Shown here one piece after another: positions 23,380 through 31,975 of a stretch of DNA of 32,411 nucleotides. How positions within the stretch are numbered: position 1 is the stretch's first letter; each line of letters begins with the position of its first letter. The notes under the pieces were generated by a model that saw only the letters and a program-made list of their open reading frames with translations, was not told where the DNA came from and did not search any database. Origin of the DNA: Bradyrhizobium uaiense (GTDB lineage Bacteria > Pseudomonadota > Alphaproteobacteria > Rhizobiales > Xanthobacteraceae); the NCBI RefSeq assembly GCF_010811875.1, contig NZ_VKHP01000089.1, positions 1 through 32,411 on the forward strand, written 5' to 3'. The position numbers were made by a program, and so were the translations under genes.

Positions 23380-25653
23380 ATGCCGTCGCATTGGAAACAG
23401 AAGGTCCGGAATTTCTTCCTGGACCTCGATGCGCGTATCGACTCGACGCTGTTCTCGTCGGGCAAGGGCCTGCGCGAGCTCTATGAGCGCTATTCCACCT
23501 TCATGGACCGCTTCTATGTCGGCCGCTGGAAGCGCTGGGTGTTCATCGAGCCGCTGTCGGAAGCCGCGACCCTTGGGCTCGGCGGCATGATCCTGCTGCT
23601 GACGCTCGCGATCCCCGCCTTCCGCGAGACCGCCGACGAGGACTGGCTGAAGAAGTCCGACCTCGCCGTGACCTTCCTCGACCGTTACGGCAATCCGATC
23701 GGCAGCCGCGGCATCAAGCATAACGACTCGATCCCGCTGGAAGACTTTCCGGACAATCTGATCAAGGCGACGCTCGCGACCGAAGACCGCCGCTTCTACG
23801 ACCATTTCGGCATCGACGTTCCGGGCCTCGCCCGCGCGCTCGTCACCAACGCGCAGGCCGGCGGCGTCCGCCAGGGCGGTTCGTCGATCACCCAGCAGCT
23901 CGCCAAGAACCTGTTCCTGAACAACGAGCGCACCATCGAGCGCAAGGTGAAGGAAGCCTTCCTCGCGATTTGGCTCGAGACGCGGCTGACCAAGAACGAG
24001 ATCCTGAAACTCTATCTCGACCGCGCCTATATGGGCGGCGGCACCTTCGGCGTCGACGGCGCCGCGCATTTCTACTTCAACAAGTCGGTGCGCGACGTGA
24101 ACCTCGCTGAAGCCGCGATGCTGGCCGGCCTATTCAAGGCGCCGACCAAATACGCCCCGCACATCAACCTGCCGGCGGCACGCGCCCGCGCCAACGTCGT
24201 GCTCGACAATCTCGTCGATGCCGGCTTCATGACCGAGGGCCAGGTGTTCGGCGCCCGCCGCAATCCCGCCGTCGCGGTCGATCGGCGCGATGAGAATTCG
24301 CCGAACTACTATCTCGACTACGCCTTCGACGAGATGCGCAAGCTGGTCGACACCTTCCCGAAATCCTACACCGAGCGCGTCTTCGTGGTCCGCACCGCGA
24401 TCGACATGAACGTGCAGAAGGCGGCCGAGGACGCGATCGAGAACCAGCTCCGGCAGTTCGGGCGTGATTATCACGCAACCCAGGCCGCGACCGTGGTGTC
24501 GGATCTCGACGGCGGCATTCGCGCCATGGTCGGCGGACGCGATTACGGTGCGAGCCAGTTCAACCGCGCCACCGACGCCTATCGGCAGCCCGGTTCGTCG
24601 TTCAAGCCTTATGTCTATACGACGGCGCTGCTGAACGGCTTCACGCCGAACTCGAAGATCGTCGACGGCCCGGTTTGCATCGGCAACTGGTGTCCACAGA
24701 ACTATGGCCACTCCTATTCCGGCCAGGTGACGCTGACGCAGGCGATCACGCGCTCGATCAACGTCGTGCCGGTCAAGCTCTCGATCATGCTGGGCGGCAA
24801 GGAAGGCCCGAAGGCCGGTCGCGCCAAGATCGTCGAGGTCGCGCGCCGCTTCGGCCTCAAGGCGCCGCTGCCCGATACGCCGTCGCTGCCGATCGGCTCC
24901 GACGAAGTCACGGTGCTGGAGCACGCGGTGGCCTATGCGACCTTCCCGAACCGCGGCAAGGCGGTGACGCCCCACTCGGTGCTCGAGGTGCGTACCGGCG
25001 CCGGCGATCTGGTGTGGCGCTGGGACCGCGACGGACCGAAGGCGCGGCAAGCCATTCCGCCGAATATTGCCGCCGACATGGCCGGCATGATGAGCCACGT
25101 GGTCAGCGAAGGCACCGCGCGCCGTGCCGCGCTCGACGGCATTCCGACCGCGGGCAAGACCGGTACCACCAACGCCTATCGCGACGCCTGGTTCGTCGGC
25201 TACACCGGCAACTTCACTTGCGCGGTCTGGTACGGCAATGACGACTATTCGCCGACCAACCGCATGACCGGCGGCTCGCTGCCGGCGCAGACCTGGCACG
25301 ACATCATGGTCGCAGCGCATCAAGGCGTGGAAGTGAGAGAGCTCAACGGGGTCGGCATGGGCCAGAAGCTGCCGCCGCAGCCGGCACAGGCCAATGCCCA
25401 GGCCAACGCCGCGCCGCGCGTGCTGGAGACCAAGCCGGGTCCGCCGCCGGTGTTGACCAAGCGCGGTGCGGATATCCTGGTGCGGGTCGAGAAGCTGCTC
25501 GACGACGCCGCCAGGACCACCGGCAAGACCACGCTGAACGAGCCCTCGAAGACCGGCAAGGCCGAGTCCTCGAGCGCGCTGGCGTTCCCCGAAAACTACG
25601 TTACCGCGGCCGGGCCGGACGGCGCGACACCTGCAGTACCACGCAAGAACTGA
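23380..25653 (+). CDS. Class A penicillin-binding protein 1A (bifunctional peptidoglycan synthase)
   Basis: 757 residues. A cytosolic N-terminal segment (~1-60) is unusually long and followed by one transmembrane helix (about 61-82). The GT51 glycosyltransferase domain has ATEDRRFYDHFGID with catalytic E135 and RQGGSSITQQLAKNLFL. The transpeptidase domain carries the three active-site motifs GSSFKP (S406, K409), SIN (459-461) and KTGTT (593-597). The tail (~660-757) is rich in A, P, Q and T. The protein lies in the inner membrane with both active domains in the periplasm, polymerising and cross-linking peptidoglycan. It is followed after one base by the DUF1214 gene. Start ATG is 23380; its Shine-Dalgarno is poor. 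Confidence 0.95.
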   Translation: MPSHWKQKVRNFFLDLDARIDSTLFSSGKGLRELYERYSTFMDRFYVGRWKRWVFIEPLSEAATLGLGGMILLLTLAIPAFRETADEDWLKKSDLAVTFLDRYGNPIGSRGIKHNDSIPLEDFPDNLIKATLATEDRRFYDHFGIDVPGLARALVTNAQAGGVRQGGSSITQQLAKNLFLNNERTIERKVKEAFLAIWLETRLTKNEILKLYLDRAYMGGGTFGVDGAAHFYFNKSVRDVNLAEAAMLAGLFKAPTKYAPHINLPAARARANVVLDNLVDAGFMTEGQVFGARRNPAVAVDRRDENSPNYYLDYAFDEMRKLVDTFPKSYTERVFVVRTAIDMNVQKAAEDAIENQLRQFGRDYHATQAATVVSDLDGGIRAMVGGRDYGASQFNRATDAYRQPGSSFKPYVYTTALLNGFTPNSKIVDGPVCIGNWCPQNYGHSYSGQVTLTQAITRSINVVPVKLSIMLGGKEGPKAGRAKIVEVARRFGLKAPLPDTPSLPIGSDEVTVLEHAVAYATFPNRGKAVTPHSVLEVRTGAGDLVWRWDRDGPKARQAIPPNIAADMAGMMSHVVSEGTARRAALDGIPTAGKTGTTNAYRDAWFVGYTGNFTCAVWYGNDDYSPTNRMTGGSLPAQTWHDIMVAAHQGVEVRELNGVGMGQKLPPQPAQANAQANAAPRVLETKPGPPPVLTKRGADILVRVEKLLDDAARTTGKTTLNEPSKTGKAESSSALAFPENYVTAAGPDGATPAVPRKN

Positions 25654-25654
25654 C

Positions 25655-26233
25655 GTGCGCCTCCTCCTCACCACCTTGCTGGCCCTCGTCATCGCCACCG
25701 CCGTCGGCCTCGGCCTGACTTATGCCACGGCAACCCGCGGCACCGATCTCGGCACGCTGAAGATCGGCGCCTGGACCGCGCGGCCGAAGAACGGCACCTC
25801 CGACGTCGATCCCTATTCGCGCGCCACGATCGCGCGCAGCGGCGAGCTGCCGATCGGCACCGGGGACGGCATCGCGTTCTCGGCGACCGCTGACGACAAG
25901 AACAAGCCGCTCGACGGCCGCTGCGACATCGTCGTCAGCGGCGTGACGCCGGCGGCGCGGTTCTGGACGCTGACGCTGTTCGACCGCAAGGGGCACCTCG
26001 TCGCGAATTCGCTGCAGCGCTACGGCTTCACCAGCCAGGAGATCATGCGCGCCTCCGACGGCACGTTCGAGATCCACATCGCCTCGCGCTCGCGCGCCGG
26101 CAATTGGCTGCCGACCGGCGGCATCGAGCGTTACGCGCTCATGCTGCGGCTCTACGACACGCCGGTCGGGGTTGCGACGCGCACCCAGCGCGACGCGCCG
26201 ATGCCCTCGATTGCAACGACGGGCTGCCCATGA
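25655..26233 (+). CDS. DUF1214 domain protein
   Basis: 192 residues from a GTG one base after the stop of the penicillin-binding protein. The first ~24 residues are hydrophobic (LLLTTLLALVIATAVGLGLTYA), acting as a signal anchor or uncleaved signal. The remainder is a DUF1214-type beta-rich domain: GTDLGTLKIGAWTARPKNG, DPYSRATIARSGELPIG, FWTLTLFDRKG, SGTRSR-like FEIHIASRSRAGNWLPT and RYALMLRLYDTP. Family members are periplasmic and often C-terminal to DUF1254; here the domain is a separate gene placed first. It ends overlapping the next gene by four bases (ATGA). The joint genes suggest a complex; molecular role unknown. Confidence 0.85.
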   Translation: MRLLLTTLLALVIATAVGLGLTYATATRGTDLGTLKIGAWTARPKNGTSDVDPYSRATIARSGELPIGTGDGIAFSATADDKNKPLDGRCDIVVSGVTPAARFWTLTLFDRKGHLVANSLQRYGFTSQEIMRASDGTFEIHIASRSRAGNWLPTGGIERYALMLRLYDTPVGVATRTQRDAPMPSIATTGCP

Positions 26234-26850
26234 TCCGGGTGCTGTTCACGATCCTCGCAGGCGTGCTGCTCGGCGGCGTGGTGCATCTCGTCAGCGTGCT
26301 GGCGCTGCCGCGCATCGCCTCGCAGGACGCTTACTCGCGACTGACGCCGATGACCAAGCTCAACGAGGTGACGCAACTGCCGCTCGCCGACCCGAGCCAC
26401 TCGCCGATGCCGCTGATGGATCCGGCATTCGCGGTGGCGATCTGCCGCTACGACCTCTCCACCGGGCCGCTCAAGCTCACCGTGCCGGTCAGCCAGGCCT
26501 ATACGTCGGTGTCGTTCTACACCCGCAACGAGGTCGCCTATTACGCGATCAACGACCGCTCCGCCGGCAAGAAGGTGATCGAGCTCGACCTGATGACGGA
26601 AGCGCAGCACAACGAGCTGCCGGAGGACGAGGAAGTCACTGCGGCCGACCGGCTGATCATCGACTCGCCAACCTCGACCGGCCTGATCCTGCTGAAGGCG
26701 CTGGCGCCGGAGCCAGGCCTGATGCCGCAGGCGCAGGCCTCGCTCGCGGCCTCCTCGTGCAAGGTGCAGGCCGAGCCGGTCGCGGCGAAGCAGGAAGCCC
26801 CGCCGCCCCTGCCTGCGCCGGCTCCGCCGCCGGCGGCGCGCAAGCGCTAG
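26230..26850 (+). CDS. DUF1254 domain protein
   Basis: 206 residues from ATG 26230, four bases inside the upstream gene. An N-terminal hydrophobic helix (about 3-25) is followed by DUF1254 features: QDAYSRLTPMTKLNEVTQLPLADP, MPLMDPAFAVAICRYDLSTGPLKLTVPV and SFYTRNEVAYYAINDRS. The C-terminal 30 residues are a low-complexity Pro/Ala stretch (EAPPPLPAPAPPPAARKR). In other bacteria DUF1254 and DUF1214 are fused with DUF1254 first; here they are split and the order is reversed. The stop overlaps that of the convergent hydrolase gene by four bases. Function unknown. Confidence 0.82.
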   Translation: MIRVLFTILAGVLLGGVVHLVSVLALPRIASQDAYSRLTPMTKLNEVTQLPLADPSHSPMPLMDPAFAVAICRYDLSTGPLKLTVPVSQAYTSVSFYTRNEVAYYAINDRSAGKKVIELDLMTEAQHNELPEDEEVTAADRLIIDSPTSTGLILLKALAPEPGLMPQAQASLAASSCKVQAEPVAAKQEAPPPLPAPAPPPAARKR

Positions 26851-27692
26851 CTCGCAGCGAATGCGTGCCGGCCGCCGCAGCGGCAGGTGTCGTAGTCGAC
26901 GGGATCGTGGCTGTTGACGATCGTAACATCAGCGCCATGCGTCGCCTTCAATTGGCGCAGCCGTTCCTGGTTCTGCATCCGCGTCGCGCGATCCATGTCC
27001 GCCCGGCGCTGGAACATGCCGAGTACCAGCGGGATCCGCGGTCTGGCGTCGAGCTGCGCGTGATGGAAATAGGCATCGCCGGCGTGCAGCAGCCATTTGT
27101 CCTTGTCGCGCACCGCGATGCCGCAATGGCCGAGCGTGTGGCCCGGCAGCGGGATCATCAGAATGTCCGGCTCGCGGTCGCCGAGCGCACGCACGCCGCT
27201 GAAGCCGAACCAGTCCTCGCCGCCGGTGCCAAAGAACGCCCAGTCCGGTCCGTGTTTCCACTGCGCCGTGATGTAGCGCCCCTGCGGTGGCACGACCTGA
27301 TGTGTCACCGCCATGTCGTATTCCCTGCGATGGACATGCACCTTGGCCTTCGGAAAATCAGGCACGCCGCCGGCATGGTCGCGATCGAGATGGGTCAGCA
27401 GCAGATGCCGCACATCATCGGGCGAGAAGCCGAGCGCCTGCACCTGGCGCACCGCGGTCTCGGCCGGATCGAGCCGCGGCGTCGTCTGCCGAACCCATTT
27501 CCGCCCGAGCCGCGGCGGGTCACCGATGTCGTCGAGCCCGATCCCGGTGTCGACCAGCACAAGCCCGTCATTACTCTCGACCAGCAGGCAGTGACAGACC
27601 ATCCGCGCCCGCTGGAAGATGCTGCCGCTGCCGTTCACGAGCCGCTTTCCGATCGGGCACATCGTGCCGGTGTTGAGATGGTGAATGCGCAT
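26847..27692 (-). CDS. MBL-fold metallo-hydrolase (quorum-quenching lactonase-like)
   Basis: 281 residues with the metallo-beta-lactamase fold. Metal ligands seen: HLDRDHAGG (H101, D103, D105, H106), PGHTLGHCG (H185) and HAGDAYFHH (D206). The usual HxHxDH motif has Asp in place of the second His (HLDRDH), a substitution seen in other MBL subfamilies. VDTGIGL near 47-53 is the first conserved patch. The overall layout resembles AttM/AiiA N-acyl-homoserine lactonases, but the substrate is unproven and the activity could be another ester or thioester hydrolase. The start at 27692 has a perfect GGAGG seven bases upstream. It is divergent from a LysR gene, which probably controls it. Confidence 0.85.
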   Translation of the reverse strand: MRIHHLNTGTMCPIGKRLVNGSGSIFQRARMVCHCLLVESNDGLVLVDTGIGLDDIGDPPRLGRKWVRQTTPRLDPAETAVRQVQALGFSPDDVRHLLLTHLDRDHAGGVPDFPKAKVHVHRREYDMAVTHQVVPPQGRYITAQWKHGPDWAFFGTGGEDWFGFSGVRALGDREPDILMIPLPGHTLGHCGIAVRDKDKWLLHAGDAYFHHAQLDARPRIPLVLGMFQRRADMDRATRMQNQERLRQLKATHGADVTIVNSHDPVDYDTCRCGGRHAFAAS

Positions 27693-27759
27693 GACAATTC
27701 CTCCGCTGAAGCCGGTGCAGGCTTGCCACTCGCCTTTCCATAGGTAAAATATTATCTTT

Positions 27760-27774
27760 CTATCGATACGATAG
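27760..27774. promoter_or_regulatory. LysR-type operator dyad (T-N11-A)
   Basis: CTATCG-ATA-CGATAG is a perfect 6+6 inverted repeat containing T-N11-A (T61 to A73 in the 27700s), the LysR-type binding motif. It is ten bases before the regulator's start codon and about 68 bases before the hydrolase start, in an AT-rich 91-base divergent gap that also has GATAAT-like -10 sequence on the minus strand (about 27750-27757). Confidence 0.7.
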
Positions 27775-27783
27775 GATACAGCT

Positions 27784-28644
27784 ATGGATATCCGCGAACT
27801 TCGCTACTTCGCCGCGGTCTACCGCGAGCGCAACTTGACCGCTGCGGCGAAGCGCTGCTTCATCTCGCAGCCATCGATCTCGGCGGCGATCACCAATCTC
27901 GAGGCCGAGCTCGGCACCACGTTGTTCATCCGGCACAAGAAGGGCATGGCGCCAACGGAATCCGCAGCGCTGTTTCACGGCATCGCCCGCAGGATCATCG
28001 ACGAGGCCGACGCGGCGCGAAACCTGTTTCGCAAGCCGGCGACGAAGCAAGCGCTGACGCTCGGCCTGTTGCGCACGCTCGACCAGGCCCGGACCATCGC
28101 CCTGTTGAAGCCGCTGACGGGCAACGCCGACCTCGCGCTCCGGCTGGTCGGCGCCAACGAGAAGGCCGACGCGCGGATCGTCGCCAAGACCATGATCAGC
28201 GCCGCCGAGCACTTCATCCCGCTCTGGAGCGAACGCTACGTCGCGGCACTGCCGCCGTCGCATCCCCTCACCCTGAAGGAGACGCTGCGGACCACCGACT
28301 TCGCAGGCGTTCCGATGATCGACCGTTGCCATTGCGAGCAGCAGGAATTCTTCAAGCGCGCTGCGCCGCCGCGCAAGCCGGTGGCGATCGCGGAATCGGA
28401 GGAATGGGCGATGGCGCTGGTTGCAGCCGGAGTTGGCGTTGCCATCGTCCCCGAAGGCGTTGCGCGCGGCAATCCTGATGTCGCGATGCGCGCGATCGAT
28501 GTCGACGTGACGCGCCATGTCGGCCTCGCCTATCCCTCGTCGCGGCCGCCGTCGGATGCGCTGAAGGCGTTCATCGCGAGCCTGCCGCGGCAACCGAGCG
28601 GCCGCCGCGTCGGATCAAAAGCGAAGATGGCGAGGCGGGCTTAG
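27784..28644 (+). CDS. LysR-family transcriptional regulator
   Basis: 286 residues. The N-terminal winged helix-turn-helix (1-60) reads MDIRELRYFAAVYRERNLTAAAKRCFISQPSISAAITNLEAELGTTLFIR. The C-terminal effector-binding domain is compact, somewhat shorter than the typical ~300-residue family length, with PLWSERYVAALPPSHPL and EWAMALVAAGVGVAIVPEGVA. It ends with a basic tail (RRVGSKAKMARRA). It is divergent from the metallo-hydrolase gene with a shared dyad, so it likely regulates the hydrolase and itself. Effector unknown. The stop overlaps that of the convergent lipoprotein gene. Confidence 0.93.
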   Translation: MDIRELRYFAAVYRERNLTAAAKRCFISQPSISAAITNLEAELGTTLFIRHKKGMAPTESAALFHGIARRIIDEADAARNLFRKPATKQALTLGLLRTLDQARTIALLKPLTGNADLALRLVGANEKADARIVAKTMISAAEHFIPLWSERYVAALPPSHPLTLKETLRTTDFAGVPMIDRCHCEQQEFFKRAAPPRKPVAIAESEEWAMALVAAGVGVAIVPEGVARGNPDVAMRAIDVDVTRHVGLAYPSSRPPSDALKAFIASLPRQPSGRRVGSKAKMARRA

Positions 28645-29408
28645 CCCTTTGTCACCACGGCATGGCCCGTGACCGGCGCAGAGATCAGCGGCGCGCCGGC
28701 GGTGAGCCGGGCGAGTTCGTTGATCTGGCGTTCGGCGTCGGCGGCCATGCCGTCGGGGGCCTGGATCACCAGCCGCTCCAGCGCCCAGCGATAGGATGCG
28801 ATCCGCCGCTCCAGGCTCTGCTGCACCCATTGCACGATCAGCGTGTTCTCTTCCATCCGCGCCACCGCATCGGCCCGCTCCTTCGGCGACACGTCGGCAA
28901 TCATCTTGAGACTGGCACTGCGCTTGCGGTCGAGCTCGATCACCTGGGCCGCGGTGGCGAAGAACGGTTCGAAACGGGTGATGTCGTCGCGGACCTCGTC
29001 GATCAACAGCGAATAGCGCGAGGCGAACGAGCGATGCGGCTCGTCGATCAGATTGCGGCCATACATCGTGCGATCGAACACGACGTTCTGCCGCCATGGC
29101 GCGGGCAGCGGCTGGTAGTCGCCGAACACGCTCTTCCACGCCGGACGCGACAGCGGCGGCTCGATGAACTGATAGGCGAGATCGCGCAGCTGACGCTCGT
29201 GTTCGGTGAGCTGGAATTGCGAGGCGTTCCTGCCGATGCTGCCGGTCGCCTCGGCGCCCATCCAACGATGCATGTCGTCGTTGCGGAAATCCGCGCGGGT
29301 GCGGCCGAAATCGCCGCCGCTGCAGCCCGCGAGCGCCGAGCCCGCCAAGAGCAGGATCAGCGCCGGGAGTGACCGCCGAGCGGCGGTCCGCTGCGCAAGC
29401 TGCGGCAT
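28641..29408 (-). CDS. Lipoprotein of unknown function
   Basis: 255 residues from ATG 29408. The signal peptide RSLPALILLLAGSALAGC ends in a lipobox LAGC (C27 or so), giving an acylated mature protein anchored to the membrane. The mature chain is largely helical: FQLTEHERQLRDLAYQFIEPP, FDRTMYGRNLIDEPHRSFASRYSLLIDEVRDDI, MEENTLIVQWVQQSLERRIASYRWALERLVI. A longer frame to 29483 has no signal features. The preceding gene at 29425 ends 16 bases upstream and the two should be one operon, with a CtrA-type box upstream. Function not recognised; extended helices suggest an envelope or scaffold role. Confidence 0.8.
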   Translation of the reverse strand: MPQLAQRTAARRSLPALILLLAGSALAGCSGGDFGRTRADFRNDDMHRWMGAEATGSIGRNASQFQLTEHERQLRDLAYQFIEPPLSRPAWKSVFGDYQPLPAPWRQNVVFDRTMYGRNLIDEPHRSFASRYSLLIDEVRDDITRFEPFFATAAQVIELDRKRSASLKMIADVSPKERADAVARMEENTLIVQWVQQSLERRIASYRWALERLVIQAPDGMAADAERQINELARLTAGAPLISAPVTGHAVVTKG

Positions 29409-29424
29409 TGCACGAGGTCCGCGA

Positions 29425-29619
29425 TCAGGAGCGGCGTCGGCGTCGGCGGCCCTGCGCAGTGCCCTGCTCCGGTCCGCGACCACCGCCGGTCTCTTCCGTC
29501 GTTCGCTCGATCCGGACGACGGGAAGGATCAGCACGGTCCCCACGCCTTCGCCGGCAGCACCGACAACGCTCGGCCGCCGTGCAGCCGCATCCGCCGGAA
29601 ACTCAACGATGGTGCCCAT
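29425..29619 (-). CDS. Small protein of unknown function
   Basis: 64 residues from ATG 29619 with GGAGAG eight bases upstream. It begins MGTIVEFPADAAARRPS, has a hydrophobic beta-like VGTVLILPVVRIERT in the middle and ends in a run of arginines (QGRRRRRRS). I recall short proteins beginning MGTIVEFPA as frequent in bradyrhizobia, function unknown. It is the first gene of a pair with the lipoprotein and has the CtrA-like box at 29688-29702 about 69 bases upstream. Confidence 0.7.
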   Translation of the reverse strand: MGTIVEFPADAAARRPSVVGAAGEGVGTVLILPVVRIERTTEETGGGRGPEQGTAQGRRRRRRS

Positions 29620-29687
29620 GTTCCGTTCTCTCCGGCCCCGCACGGACATGATTTGCCCCGCGCACGCCGAGTTAAGAACGGGCATGG

Positions 29688-29702
29688 TTAATGACATGTT
29701 AA
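29688..29702. promoter_or_regulatory. CtrA-type box 1 (TTAA-N7-TTAA)
   Basis: TTAATGACATGTTAA is an exact TTAA-N7-TTAA, the consensus for the alphaproteobacterial cell-cycle regulator CtrA, and is followed by AC. It is 69 bases upstream of the small-protein gene (minus strand). Binding itself is inferred from the motif. Confidence 0.6.
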
Positions 29703-29789
29703 ACAGTCGATACGGACGGTTACGGATATGGCGCTGTGCCTTAATGGACACGCGCAAATCCGAACGTTTGCCTTCACGGGTTGTTTTCC

Positions 29790-29804
29790 TTAACTGCGTC
29801 TTAA
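29790..29804. promoter_or_regulatory. CtrA-type box 2 (TTAA-N7-TTAA)
   Basis: TTAACTGCGTCTTAA is a second exact TTAA-N7-TTAA. It lies 72 bases upstream of the DUF2336 gene on the plus strand, the mirror of box 1's distance to the opposite gene. Both occur within 120 bases. Confidence 0.6.
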
Positions 29805-29875
29805 AACAGCCTGCGTAGGCTCGCTGCCACAAGGTTTTCAACCCGAAGCTTACTGGCAAGTCGCGTACGCCCGAG

Positions 29876-30847
29876 ATGAGCGCAGCTCCGCTATTTCCTG
29901 GTTTCGATGGGCTGATGACGCTCTCCCGTCGCGAGGGCGTCGATATCCGCCCCACTTTGCTGCGCGTCCTGACCGACCTCTATGTGCAGGCGAGCGCGCA
30001 CTCCGCCGATGAGGAGCGCCAGTTCGTCGAGCTGACGTCGCGCCTGATCGACGAGGTCGACGACGCCACCCGCGCAGCGGTCCGCGCACGGCTTGCGATC
30101 TATCCGGCAACGCCCGCCAGAATCATGGACAAGCTCGGGTTGCGGCGCGGCGGTCCGGACCAGCCGATGCCGACGGCCGCTCCAATTCCCGCCCCCACCC
30201 CGTCCGCGCTGCCGGCCAAGATCCCGACCGAAGCCGAGCTGCGGATGGCAGCGAGCCTCGCGATGCGGCCGAACGACGCCGCCGAAATCTCCGACATGTT
30301 CTTTGCCGCCAACGCCAGAGAACGCGCGCAGATCCTGCACAATCTGCAGGAGACGCCGCTGAAGGCCGCCGCGCGGATTCCGGCTGCCCGCGCCGCGCGC
30401 GCGATCCATATCCTGGAGATGGCGGCATTTGCCGAGGACCTCGATAACTTCACGCTCGAACTCGGCGAGGCATTGATCCTGCCGTCGCGGATCGCGGCCG
30501 AGGTCGTCAACGATCCCGGCGGCGAGCCGCTCGCCTGCGCGATGCGGGCGCTTGACGTGTCGAGCGCCGCGTTCCAGCGCATCCTGATGTTCCTCAATCC
30601 GGAAGCCGGCTCGTCGGTCAACTATGTCTATCGGCTGTCGCGGCTCTACGATCGCCTGAGCGAGCGCTCGGCGCTGGTGATGCTGGCGGCATGGCGCGGC
30701 TCGACCATGGCGGTGGCGCGCAACAAGTATCGCTCGTCGCTCTATGACGACGAGCGCCATCGCGCCCGCGCGGCGCCGTCGCAGACGCGACCAGCCGTGC
30801 AGCCCGGCAACGCGCCCGCCATCCGCAACCAGAAATCCGGTAGCTAA
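29876..30847 (+). CDS. DUF2336 domain protein
   Basis: 323 residues, cytosolic, helical. The DUF2336 motif region is LSRREGVDIRPTLLRVLTDLYVQASAHSADEERQFVELTSRLIDEVDDATRAAVRARL (about 15-74). A proline-rich hinge (APIPAPTPSALPAKIPTEAE, about 100-120) follows, then a second helical half (about 130-290) and a Ala/Pro-rich tail. DUF2336 proteins occur widely in alphaproteobacteria and are unassigned in function, although some are linked to cell-cycle or chemotaxis gene sets. A CtrA-type box 72 bases upstream of the ATG strengthens a cell-cycle link. The start is the ATG after CGCCCGAG; its SD is weak. Confidence 0.88.
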   Translation: MSAAPLFPGFDGLMTLSRREGVDIRPTLLRVLTDLYVQASAHSADEERQFVELTSRLIDEVDDATRAAVRARLAIYPATPARIMDKLGLRRGGPDQPMPTAAPIPAPTPSALPAKIPTEAELRMAASLAMRPNDAAEISDMFFAANARERAQILHNLQETPLKAAARIPAARAARAIHILEMAAFAEDLDNFTLELGEALILPSRIAAEVVNDPGGEPLACAMRALDVSSAAFQRILMFLNPEAGSSVNYVYRLSRLYDRLSERSALVMLAAWRGSTMAVARNKYRSSLYDDERHRARAAPSQTRPAVQPGNAPAIRNQKSGS

Positions 30848-30869
30848 GGCGCGCCCATCGCGTTTTAGA

Positions 30870-31975
30870 TTAGCTGAGGGTGGCGAACGCAGCCGGCGTG
30901 AACGCGGCGATCTCGCGACCTTGCCGACTTTCTCAAGCCAGCCGGCATCCTGCAGCAACGCGCGTCCGACCGCGACCAGGTCGAACTCGCCGCGTTCCAG
31001 CCGCGCGAGCAGCCCATCCAGCGGCATGGATTGGGCGCTCTCGCCCGCAAGCGATGCGTAGACATCACCAGACAGGCCGACGGCGCCCACCGTTATCGCG
31101 GTGACCCCCGTGAGCTTCTTCGCCCAGCCGGCAAGGTTCAGCTCCCGATCGATCTCGGGGAAAGCGGGCTGCCAGAACGTCGGCTGCGAGAGATGGAAGG
31201 CATCCGCTCCAGCGTCGACAAGGACGGAAAGCCACTGTTCCAGCGCCTTCGGCGTCGCGGCCAGCCGTGCATTGAAGTCTTTCGGCTTCCATTGTGAGAG
31301 GCGGAGAATCACCGGGAAGCCCGAGCTCACCACCGACCGGATTGCGTTCAGAATCTCGACCACGAAGCGAGAACGCTCGACGAGCGTCGAGCCACCGTAT
31401 TCGTCGTCGCGCAAGTTGAGATGGTCGTAGAAGAACTGATTGATGAGGTAGCCGTGCGCCCCCATCAGCTCGATGCCGTCGAAGCCGAGCCGCTCGGCAT
31501 CCATCGCAGCTTTCGCGAACGCGTCGATGATGTCGGCCACGTCGGCCTCGCTCATCGGTTGATTGGGGCGCTCGCCTGTCACTGAAAGCCCCGAGGGACT
31601 TTCATAGGGCGCCGGGGGTGTCCAGTCCGGCGCCGCATTCGAGCGCTTATGCCCCACATGAACCAGCTGCGGCACGATGCGCCCACCTGCTGCGTGAACC
31701 TCGTCCACCACTTTCTTCCAGCCGGCGAGCGCCGCCTCACCGTGGAAGTGGGGCATATTGGGCTCGTTGAGTGCGGCCGGACGACCGACCCCTGTTCCCT
31801 CCGTGATGATGAGGCCGACGCCATTCTCTGCGCGGCGGCGATAATAGCTGGCGACCTCGGCTGTGGGTACGCCGCCCGGAGACATCGATCGCGTCATCGG
31901 AGCCATCACGACGCGGTTCGGCAGGTTGAGAGCATTCAGGCGGTAGGGTCTGAACAGGACGTCAGGACTGGACAT
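30870..31975 (-). CDS. NADH:flavin oxidoreductase / Old Yellow Enzyme family, frameshifted near the C terminus
   Basis: Starts at ATG 31975 and reads as an FMN alkene reductase: FRPYRLNALNLPNRVVMAPMTRS, LIITEGTGVG, PQLVHVGHKR, the substrate-binding GAHGYL (H174, Y176), NLRDDEYGGS and FDLVAVGRALLQD. Such enzymes reduce activated C=C bonds. After about residue 352 the frame changes. The expected ending IAAFTPAAFATLS-stop is found in the +1 frame, with the TAA at 30870-30872. One base appears missing near 30920 (GTCGGCAAGGTCGCGAG, expected AAGGGTCGCGAG). Without it the frame runs to 29891 across the DUF2336 gene. The catalytic part is intact; only the last ~15 residues would be lost. Either a real mutation or a sequencing error. 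Confidence 0.8.
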
